In this document: positions 5,971 through 14,300 of the stretch, one piece after another
Layout of the letters: the number at the start of each line of letters is the position of its first letter
Position numbering within the stretch: position 1 is the first letter of the stretch
Assembly: GCA_024742755.1 (NCBI GenBank)
Contig: JANSXW010000041.1
Coordinates: forward strand, 1-45,437
Source of the DNA: a bacterium
Lineage (GTDB): Bacteria; Bacteroidota; Bacteroidia; Chitinophagales; Saprospiraceae
Direction: 5' to 3'
DNA: 45,437 nt
The notes under the pieces: model-generated
The model's input: only the letters and a program-made list of their open reading frames with translations
What the model was told of the DNA's origin: nothing
Database searches by the model: none
Translations under genes and position numbers: made by a program

Positions 5971-8571
5971 ATGAGAAAGTCAAGTATCACAGGCTTTTTG
6001 TTTTTACTTTTCTTCCTTACTATTCAAAGTCAACTCGTCTCTCAAGACAAAAGGTTTATCACGTTTTATGCTACAACAGAAGGAAAGGTTGGTCACGCAT
6101 TTGTTTCTTTTGTCAGGGAAGACCCTGCTCTCATGCAAACAACAATGAAGGATGGAACATGGGGGCTATATCCTGCTAATAAAATAGCAGGGGGCGCTAG
6201 TTTTTTTATAGGGGAAGTACCTGGTGCGATTAGAGATGATCTTGAGACCAGACCTGATGTAGGAAAAACAATTGAAGTTAGTAAAAAGGAGTACCAAGAA
6301 GCCTTAAGTATACGAGATAAATGGAAAAATATCAGCTATGAACTTACTGAAAAAGACTGTATAAGTTTTGTAGAGGAGGTTGCGAAAGTTTTAGATCACA
6401 AGCTAAATATTCCGTATAGAGAGCTTTTTGATTCTCCATCTGAATACATCATCAAACTAAAGGAATTGAATAGAGAATATAACCCTAATGTTAGTTCAAA
6501 CGGGTTGATTCCTCCAGAACTTTGCCAGTACCAGGCTCTCCTTGACAGTGCTTCAACTCCAGATGAATGTGAGTTGAGAAAAGAGCTATACAAAAAATTA
6601 TTAGGGATAGCAACAGAGCTAGGTGCCTACAGGAGAATGTATATTCATACTGGAGACTTGATCAACTTATTTCCTACGGTATACTATCACATGACAGTAA
6701 TTGAAATGAATAATATCAGAAGAGGGCAGATCAGATATAGCGTGGACAAAATGCGCCAAATGATTTACTTCTTCGATGCTTATGAATTTAATCGAGTTCA
6801 GCATGAATCAACTAGAGAGGAGCATTGGAGAAGGCATTTTGCAGAAGTAAACGCAGGTGGGAGTTACGATTTTTGCCAGTCTTTTAGAAAGGTTATGACA
6901 TCAGCTATTCGCGCTCATTTAAGATTTGACTTAGCTCGAGCAATCAGGCATGCCTATGATTTCAGCAACTCAGATTCTCCGGTGTTTGAACTAAAAGCTG
7001 AGTTCGAGGCCACAAACAGTATTTTTGGATTAGCTCAGGAAAAAGCCCTTGATGATATTAGCCAAATTACGAGTTGTGCTGACTTGAGTAACTTTAATTT
7101 CAGGATTTTTGGCGGAATCACGTTGAAGGAAATTAAAGAGTGGCGGATGGAGGCATTTGATAAGGCTTTAGTTAATCGTGTCACACTGCCTGGTTATGGT
7201 GGACCTTTGATTTCTCAACCATCATATTATCCTCATACTAATTATACTAACCTAGGTTCAATAGCATGTGAAGGAGATATCCCGGAATGCAGAGGTTTTA
7301 AATCTATACTCTTCCTCTTCGACCTCTCCGGCAGCATGAATGACAATGGCGGGGGCACCATTCCTAAAATAGAACAAGCAAAAAACGCGAGCAAACAAAC
7401 CTTAGATGCATTGCGCAGCAATAATCAGGGGGTAATTAATCAAGTAGCCGCCTATGGCTTTAAAGGGGCCTGCATTCAGGATCCGACTACCAGAATCTCT
7501 CCGTTTGATGATGACCTGGATGCAGTGGAGCAAAAAATCAGCACTATGAGTGCAGGTGGGGGGACTCCTCTGGGCAATGCAATCCGTGCTGCAGAATGCA
7601 AAATGGCGGCTCATCTGCAAAAAGAGAAGCAAGAAAAGGGGAAAATAATCCTATTGAGCGATGGGCAGGGCACCTGCGGCAGTATTCGTCCTGCCGGAGT
7701 GTATAATTCTGCTCCTCTTCAACGGAACCGGCATATAATGGTGGATACCAAACAATGTGGAGGAGGTATGAGTAACGTTACATCTTCTTATGTCAGCTAC
7801 TACACCGTAGGGTTCAATATACCTCCAGGCTCGCCTGCAGAGCGCGACCTGCAGTACCTCTCTCAGCTATCGGGGGGGAAATACCTGAATGTACAGAATC
7901 AAACACAGCTTACCCGGGCGTTCCGGAAGTTCAATCGTGCCTATCAGCCAAAGCGTTACCCAAAGCTTAGCAGCCTGCCTTCTGCATCCACTCAGACTTT
8001 TTCTGAGGGCGTCAAGGAGATAAGGGAAGAATACTTTGACGATGCATTAGAGCATTACACCCAGTTTGTAAAAGACCACCCCGAAGATTGCCACGGCGTC
8101 TATAACCTCGCTATCTCTCAGGAGGCCAGCGATTACATGAAGGAGGCCATCAATAATTATAATAGGTATTTAAGCCTTTGTCCATCCGCTACTGACAGGG
8201 CATTTGTAGAGAAGCAAATTAAGTTTTTGGAGGAGGAGTTTCGGGATTTTGTGATTTTCCAAAAAGAGGTAGTACAAAGCGACTTAGCCTTTTTGCAGCT
8301 ACACTTCGACCGTATACAGAATGGGCAAAGTGTCGCCCTTGCAGAGGAGTTTAAGGGGTTTCTCAGGGAAAAAGGTAATTACTATGAACGGTTGCCCAGA
8401 CTTATTGCTTCAGATGACCCTTTTCTAGAAGGAATTACGGAAGAAGTCAGCTCGGCTTTATTGCAATGTAAATCACTAATAAGGCGCAATCCTGAAAAAT
8501 GGGATCAGGATGCAATACCACTGATCTCAATGACTTATCTGAACCTCAAAGATCTGCTGGAGGAGTTATAG
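5971..8571 (+). CDS. Exported papain-like (permuted NlpC/P60-LRAT type) + VWA + TPR protein, 866 aa
   Basis: A signal peptide occupies ~1-25 (LFLLFFLTIQSQLVSQ). Residues ~29-160 look like a circularly permuted papain-fold domain: strand FITFYATTEG then GHAFVSF with His42, a GLYP turn, and a later ELTEKDC with Cys130 at the start of a helix. In this fold the His precedes the Cys. Residues ~440-640 are a von Willebrand A domain with an intact MIDAS: D451-L-S453-G-S455, Thr532 in GGGTP, and Asp564 in LLSDG. Residues ~675-745 form two TPR-like units (ALEHYTQFVKDHPED, AINNYNRYLSLCPS), followed by a helical tail. The whole suggests an extracytoplasmic thiol hydrolase or amidase tethered to a metal-dependent adhesion module. 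Base composition changes near 7.3 kb, where the VWA part begins, hinting at a fusion. Catalysis is inferred, not shown. Confidence 0.75.
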   Translation: MRKSSITGFLFLLFFLTIQSQLVSQDKRFITFYATTEGKVGHAFVSFVREDPALMQTTMKDGTWGLYPANKIAGGASFFIGEVPGAIRDDLETRPDVGKTIEVSKKEYQEALSIRDKWKNISYELTEKDCISFVEEVAKVLDHKLNIPYRELFDSPSEYIIKLKELNREYNPNVSSNGLIPPELCQYQALLDSASTPDECELRKELYKKLLGIATELGAYRRMYIHTGDLINLFPTVYYHMTVIEMNNIRRGQIRYSVDKMRQMIYFFDAYEFNRVQHESTREEHWRRHFAEVNAGGSYDFCQSFRKVMTSAIRAHLRFDLARAIRHAYDFSNSDSPVFELKAEFEATNSIFGLAQEKALDDISQITSCADLSNFNFRIFGGITLKEIKEWRMEAFDKALVNRVTLPGYGGPLISQPSYYPHTNYTNLGSIACEGDIPECRGFKSILFLFDLSGSMNDNGGGTIPKIEQAKNASKQTLDALRSNNQGVINQVAAYGFKGACIQDPTTRISPFDDDLDAVEQKISTMSAGGGTPLGNAIRAAECKMAAHLQKEKQEKGKIILLSDGQGTCGSIRPAGVYNSAPLQRNRHIMVDTKQCGGGMSNVTSSYVSYYTVGFNIPPGSPAERDLQYLSQLSGGKYLNVQNQTQLTRAFRKFNRAYQPKRYPKLSSLPSASTQTFSEGVKEIREEYFDDALEHYTQFVKDHPEDCHGVYNLAISQEASDYMKEAINNYNRYLSLCPSATDRAFVEKQIKFLEEEFRDFVIFQKEVVQSDLAFLQLHFDRIQNGQSVALAEEFKGFLREKGNYYERLPRLIASDDPFLEGITEEVSSALLQCKSLIRRNPEKWDQDAIPLISMTYLNLKDLLEEL

Positions 8572-8658
8572 CTTAGTTTTTCTGAAACCGGGTATATCCA
8601 AATAGACAAACTCTGATGAGCACTGTATCGAGATTTAGCTTGTAATTTTTTACGGTGT

Positions 8659-8670
8659 TTGGGTACCCAA
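8659..8670. promoter_or_regulatory. 12-bp palindrome TTGGGTACCCAA upstream of a membrane-protein operon
   Basis: A perfect 12-bp palindrome 56-67 bp before the start at 8726. A related TGGGTACC sequence lies at ~9660, upstream of the small gene at 9689. It could be an operator, but no cognate regulator is known. Confidence 0.35.
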
Positions 8671-8725
8671 TTAACTCTTCAAATGGCTTTAGAGTAATTG
8701 ATTTTCTCGAAAAAACCTTAAACCT

Positions 8726-9133
8726 ATGAATCTCATCCGTTCCCTATTAGCAGCCATCGCAGGGTCTATCCTGTTCTACTACATGTACAACTCCCCATTT
8801 TTGGGAGAAGTCCTGTTTTTCGGTTTGCTGTTTGACAGTACCCCGTTTTTCTACAGCGTATTGCACGTCATTACTACGACCCTCTTAACCACATTATGCA
8901 TCTTTTGCTCCATGTTCCTTTTGAAAGAAAGGCGCAGGGAGAACGTCTCGCTGATTGTAGTTGGCGTCTGGGCTCAGGTCATTGTTACAGGGTCTCTTTT
9001 TCCAGGGCTGGCTTTTTATGACCTGCTGGTTGGTACTGCCCTTTATGTGATAAGCGTGGGCATCCTGGCGCCCAATTTCACTGACTACAAAGACCGGATT
9101 TTAAGTATAGCAAACCGTAATAATCAATCCTAA
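8726..9133 (+). CDS. Unknown small integral membrane protein, 135 aa
   Basis: About four hydrophobic segments (~6-23, ~25-42, ~45-67 and ~78-115) separated by short polar loops; the basic loop KERRREN (~67-73) should face the cytoplasm. I recognise no family. It ends 11 bp before the next gene, also a four-segment membrane protein, so the two form an operon and may associate. A palindrome and an A-rich stretch lie upstream. No catalytic residues stand out. Confidence 0.7.
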   Translation: MNLIRSLLAAIAGSILFYYMYNSPFLGEVLFFGLLFDSTPFFYSVLHVITTTLLTTLCIFCSMFLLKERRRENVSLIVVGVWAQVIVTGSLFPGLAFYDLLVGTALYVISVGILAPNFTDYKDRILSIANRNNQS

Positions 9134-9144
9134 AATCTTTTATC

Positions 9145-9618
9145 ATGAAGATCGTAAATAATGTATTAGCAACCGTATTGGCGGTGAGTTCACTCCTTAT
9201 CATGTTCGTCACTACCCTGATGGGGTTGTATGGGTTCAACATCATTGGCGCTGTATTCGGGATGCTTTTTTCAGGTATGGATAGCATTGCTGAAGGATTG
9301 CATATGGAGACCACCTTTAGGAGATGGCTTACCACTTTTGTTTTCGCTGCATTCGCCTTTCACACCATATTGAGGTTTTCGTTTCATTTTATTGAGGGAA
9401 GGGCCATAAAAATTCCTGCTGTCATTATTGTGTTCTTTTTCCTGTTTTCCAACTACCCGGCCCATAGCCTTTACCTGTTTGGTTCGGGCCTGCAAAGCTG
9501 GCTGTTTTATTTGTTATCCCTGGGGATACTTGCTTACCATCTGTGGGGCAGACAAGAGGACCTGGAATTGGAGAAGGTATCTGCGTTCTTGAAATCAAAA
9601 GGTATTGGAAACAGCTAA
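9145..9618 (+). CDS. Unknown four-segment membrane protein, 157 aa
   Basis: Hydrophobic segments at ~5-30, ~30-45, ~58-80 and ~88-135 with short loops, ending in a charged cytoplasmic-type tail (RQEDLELEKVSAFLKSK). It follows the previous membrane protein by 11 bp and is similar in size and topology, though I see no clear sequence match between them. Family not recognised. The close spacing implies co-transcription. Confidence 0.7.
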   Translation: MKIVNNVLATVLAVSSLLIMFVTTLMGLYGFNIIGAVFGMLFSGMDSIAEGLHMETTFRRWLTTFVFAAFAFHTILRFSFHFIEGRAIKIPAVIIVFFFLFSNYPAHSLYLFGSGLQSWLFYLLSLGILAYHLWGRQEDLELEKVSAFLKSKGIGNS

Positions 9619-9688
9619 GAAAAAACTTTCGGGTTTTCGAAAAAAAATATTTTCTCCCGTGGGTACCACAGTGCCTTTTCTCTGACTA

Positions 9689-9901
9689 ATGATTGAATAT
9701 TTTAGTTTCCCTTACCTCCTGATTCCTGTTGCCGAATACCTGTTGTTTCGGCTGGCAGAGAAGTGGGGGAGCAAAGAGGTCCATCAGGGGATCAGTTTTG
9801 AAGAAGCCCTGTCTATGTATAAAGGGCATTCCAACATGTCGTTTGTGGAATTGCAAAGGGCTAACAAACAGGTTATTTACCAATATTTTCTTCAGTGTTA
9901 A
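9689..9901 (+). CDS. Possible small protein, 70 aa, unknown
   Basis: The ATG at 9689 opens a frame that ends 12 bp before the lipoprotein gene at 9914. The N-terminal ~20 residues are hydrophobic (FPYLLIPVAEYLLF), as for a membrane anchor, followed by a soluble helical part (EEALSMYKGH, VELQRANKQV). The position between co-directional genes supports a real gene, but a competing frame on the same strand and one on the opposite strand are of similar length, so this is tentative. Confidence 0.45.
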   Translation: MIEYFSFPYLLIPVAEYLLFRLAEKWGSKEVHQGISFEEALSMYKGHSNMSFVELQRANKQVIYQYFLQC

Positions 9902-9913
9902 AACTCAAAAACG

Positions 9914-10855
9914 ATGATACGCTTAAAAGCTTATGCTGCTCTATTCACGATTTCTATTCTTCTTTCTTCCTGTGGGCTGGATCCAAACAATCCGGAGGAT
10001 GCTAACCTAATCGTCAACTTACTTAAGGGGGCGGAGCAACTGAATGCCGCAATGACTAAAGATGTCAGTATCGTGACTGATATCCGTGACTATGCTCTTT
10101 CATCTGATGCCTTCGATCAATCAGAGTTACTGCTGGGAAAAAGCAAAAAAGGCGAGGCTGTCTTCAAGTTGCTTTTGACCTATGCACCTTGCTTTGAAGA
10201 TAATAAGGATGAAGAAAGCCGTATTTATGCCCTTGAAAGGACCTTTGCAAACTTTAGTTTTTTGGAAAGTCATGAGCCCATCGAGGACCTTGTGATGGAT
10301 GACGGTAATCAGGCTTACCACCTTACGAAATCGGACAACCCGGTTGGTATGGTAGTGTATACTGAAGATCATACGTTTGTCTTTGTCTACACTGGAAAGA
10401 ACTATGATGAATTTGTCCAACAGAACGCTATAGAGCCGGGAATAGATCCTGAACTGCATATGTTTAACCTGGAGAATATTATAAATGAGGCACACGAAGG
10501 GTACTGTCAATTTGAAACCGACCAAATGTTACAATTAACCGAGCCTAAAGATGAAGGAGGAGCCTATGAGCTTTCCTGTGACGTAAGGGTGGTTGTAAGT
10601 AAAGGCGACTGTGGTAACGGGCACTATATCTCACAGGATTTGGTCAAAAAGGCAGTTGTACTGTCTGCCTTTGAAGGGCATAAGATGTATACCTTGCAGC
10701 CCAGTATACTAATCCCCGGCTTATATGATGTGTTTTACAAAGACGGGGTGAAACGTGGTTTCTTGTTTTTCACTGAGGATGATTACCTCGGGAGTATACT
10801 CGCGATCAACCACGCCCGCTATATTTGGCCCGAAACGACGAACTCTGATGGATAA
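9914..10855 (+). CDS. Lipoprotein of unknown function, 313 aa
   Basis: The N-terminus has a classic lipoprotein signal: a basic start, hydrophobic core and lipobox LLSSC with the acylated cysteine at residue 20. No Asp follows at +2 (Gly), so sorting to the outer membrane is possible. The mature part is acidic, with a mixed alpha/beta composition and several Cys residues (in YAPCFED, GYCQFE, LSCDV, KGDCGNG) that could form disulfides. No family recognised. It is the last gene of the run from 8726, so it may be anchored near the two membrane proteins upstream. After its stop, 447 bp without genes precede the large adhesin. Confidence 0.75.
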   Translation: MIRLKAYAALFTISILLSSCGLDPNNPEDANLIVNLLKGAEQLNAAMTKDVSIVTDIRDYALSSDAFDQSELLLGKSKKGEAVFKLLLTYAPCFEDNKDEESRIYALERTFANFSFLESHEPIEDLVMDDGNQAYHLTKSDNPVGMVVYTEDHTFVFVYTGKNYDEFVQQNAIEPGIDPELHMFNLENIINEAHEGYCQFETDQMLQLTEPKDEGGAYELSCDVRVVVSKGDCGNGHYISQDLVKKAVVLSAFEGHKMYTLQPSILIPGLYDVFYKDGVKRGFLFFTEDDYLGSILAINHARYIWPETTNSDG

Positions 10856-11302
10856 GCCTGCAAGCGGGGAGGTAACCTCAATCTCGTTACGGCCCCAGGC
10901 AGTGGTTTAACGCTATCTCAGTGTTGACTACAATACAGCTAAGGTCAATTTGGCAATGTACCCAAAAAACCATATCTTTAAGCATCAAATCGGATAGAAA
11001 GATTAAACTTGCCTCTACGGCACATTTCCAAAAACTTCCCTTGAACTTTTAACACGCTTTGTCATGCTACGCGCATGGCGCTCGATTTTAATAATTAATG
11101 GCATGACTCTTTCGATGCAGATAAACAAATGTCTCATTTAGAGTTCCGAAATTATTGTATTGGATCTTAGACCAATGCAATAAAGCTGCGTGGAAAAGCC
11201 CATCAGGTTGTGCTTAGCTGCCTGATAGCATACATCCATGCCGCAAGCTTAACAGTATTTCGCACCCATTTCCATTGATAATAAAACTACAAAGAAAAAC
11301 AC
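10856..11302. other. 447-bp gene-free region before the large adhesin
   Basis: No credible ORF is seen on either strand. The region holds one strong hairpin (11152-11183, listed separately) and a TATCTTTA near-match to the -7 box at ~10974. The rest is unremarkable. It probably contains the promoter and long leader of the adhesin gene. Confidence 0.5.
11152..11183 (+). other. 12-bp stem, 8-nt loop hairpin in the adhesin leader
   Basis: The arms 11152-11163 and 11172-11183 pair fully in RNA (one G-U pair) around the loop ATCTTAGA. There is no T-tract after it, so it is not a classic terminator. It lies ~120 nt before the adhesin start, so it may be a leader structure, or a decayed terminator with respect to the lipoprotein gene. 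Confidence 0.5.
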
Positions 11303-14300
11303 ATGAAAAACTTTGTCTTACTACTTTTCTTAACCTTCGCCTTTGGCGGGCTTTTTGCCCAGGCGCCCTTTCCGTTTGAGGATGATTTTGATAATGCAGT
11401 TTTAGATGTGAACTATTGGACTGCTTTGCCAAATCTAGATGGTAGCGATGGTGTCGTAGATCTTGCGAACTTAATTGGGGTCAATGACAGCTATGGTGTT
11501 AGGATTGGCAAACTAAATGATAATACTGGTTTTACTACTAATGCCTTGGATCTTTCTATTGACTTATCAGGTCAGACAGATGTGGAACTGACCTTTTGGA
11601 TTGCAGATAGATACGATGGAACAGATGACGATGATGGTATTTATTTCAGTGATGATGGCGGAACCACATTTGTTAAAGTAATTGATTTTTTTCCAGATGA
11701 ATGGTGTGAAATTTACGGACAGCACCCTCCAATTGATGTAGATGGACTAGCAGAAGAAGAGGGGCTTAGCCTTAATGATCAATTTGTTATCCGTTTTCAG
11801 CAAAGAGGAGAACACAATTTTGATGGTGGGGTTTCAAATCTGGATGGATTTTATTTAGACGATATCCATGTTTATGACCCAGGGCTGATTTATCATGATT
11901 TGTCTCAAGATGAGTTTTTTGATGGTTTTGAAACCGGTCTTTTCGGGGAATCCTGGGCTTGGAACTTTGCAGATGCGACTTCAAATGTAAATGGGGTGTC
12001 TGCGATTACAAGTCCCATGAATTTAGTAGCTATCCAGGAAGGTGTTGGAATAGAGAGTACAAGAGGAGTGGCAATGGGGAGAAGATGTGATGGTCCTTTT
12101 ACTACTAATGCTTTGGATCTGCATCTGAATCTTAGTAATGTAAACGATGTAGAACTGACCTTTTGGATTGCAGATAGATATGATGGAACAGATGATGATG
12201 ACGGAATCTATTTTAGCGATGATGGCGGAACCACTTTTGTTAAAGTACTTAATTTTTTTCCAGATGAATGGTGTGAAATCTACGGACAGCATCCTCCGAT
12301 TGATGTAGATGGACTAGCAGAGGAAGAGGGGCTTAGCCTAAATGATCAATTTGTTATTCGCTTTCAGCAAAGGGGGGAAGATGACTTCGGTGGTGGGGTT
12401 TCAAATCTGGATGGATTTTATTTAGACGATGTTCATGTTTACGATCCTGGACTTGTCTATTATAATCTGTCACAGGGATCTTTCTCTGATGATTTTGAAA
12501 ACCCTCTATTTGGTAGTTCCTGGGCATGGAACTTTGCAGATGCCACTTCAACTATTAACACAAATAATGCTGTTACTAGCCCAATCAACATCGTTGAGAT
12601 TCAAGATGGGGCTGGAGTCAATGGAACAAGAGGAGTGGCGATGGGAAGAAGGTGCGATGGTAATGATATTTTTACGACTAATGCCTTGGATTTACACCTG
12701 AACCTAAGTAACCAATCAAATGTGGGAATGTCCTTTTTTATTGAAGGAAATAACGAGAACATTGATGATGACGATGGTATTTACTTCAGTAATAATGGTG
12801 GAAATACTTTTACTAAAGTATTTGATTTTCCCAATCCGCTTGAAAACACCTTTGACAGCCTATATCTATCGGTTTCAGATTTGGCTTCTGCAAATAGTTT
12901 AGGGCTTAGTAATGAATTCATTATTCGTTTTCAGCAAAGGGGGGAAAATGACTTCGGTGGTGGGGTTTCAAGTCAAGATGGTATTTACATAGATAACGTA
13001 AACGTCACCGGCACCACCTCCAACTGCAACCTCTCCCTATCCACCACCAACCTCATCAACGCCGCCTGCAGCGAACCAACCGGAGAGGTTACCATCGTAC
13101 CCTCCGGCGGGATACCGACCTACAGTTACAATCTAAGCGGGCCTACCCCAGGCACTATCCAAAACGACGGGGCAGGCGTATTTACAGACTTGGCCCCCGG
13201 TAGCTATACCGCTGATGTAACCGATGGAGAGGGGTGTACAGCTTCTATTGACTTCGTCATCGGAAATGATGGGGCCGTTGCAGCATCCAGCATAAACTCG
13301 AATGTTTCCGGCCTGACCGTTGATTTCTCCTTTGATACCTCCATTCTTGTAGAAGTCAACTCTATCTTATGGGATTTTGGAGATGGCACTACCAGCACGG
13401 ATACTTTACCTACGCATACGTATGCGGCGGAAGGTACTTACACCGTCACTTTGACCCTAAATAGTATTGAGTGTGGGCCGGGGGTAACGCAAGGCACGGT
13501 CACCGTCTCCGGAGGTGGCACCACGGCCCCTGCGCCGGAAGCTGGTTTCGAACCCAGCACGACGCTGGGCTGCGCCCCTTTGACCGTTACTTTCGACAAT
13601 ACTTCGGTCAACGCTGTGGCCTATCAGTGGATCATAGATGGGGTGACGCCGAGCTTGTATACTACCGAAGATCCGGGGCCAATCACTTTTACTCAGCCTG
13701 GCTTCTATACGGTGCGGCTGGAGGCCGAAAATGCCGATGGTGTGGAGGATGTCACTGAAGTCACCATCGAAGTGCAGCAGGTGCCGGTGGCGGACTTTAA
13801 TGCACAAGTCAGTGGCACTACAGTCAGTATCACTAACCTGTCCTTCCCAGCCACGAGCCTTATCGATCAAATATCCTGGAACTTTGGAGATGGGAATACG
13901 TCCAGTTCTGCTTCTTCAGGCTTTAGCCATGTCTATGCGGCTCCTGGTATTTATACCATCACCCTGAGCCTCACCAATGAATGTGGAAGCGATGAAATTG
14001 CAAAAAGTGTCATTGTAGAGCCGAATGCGGGACAGATTTCACTTGACGTGGGTGAAAACATGGGCTTTGAAGGCCAGGTCGTTCCTGTACCCGTCATTCT
14101 CAGAGAATATACAGGTACACTGGCGGCGCTGCAAGGTACGTTGGAGTTTGAAACGGCAGGTGTGGCCGAATTCCAGGGCTTCTCCGGCAACCTGATCAAT
14201 GCAGGGAATATTCAGTTCAATGATGCCAACGGGCAGTTTTCTGCACTCGCGCCCAATGGGCTGCAGGCTTCCGGAGGAGCGGATACGCTCTTTTTTGTGA

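Noticed and set aside
9729..9917. Alternative 62-codon frame overlapping the small gene at 9689
   Set aside because: It overlaps the lipoprotein start and has no better features; the 9689 frame fits the spacing better.
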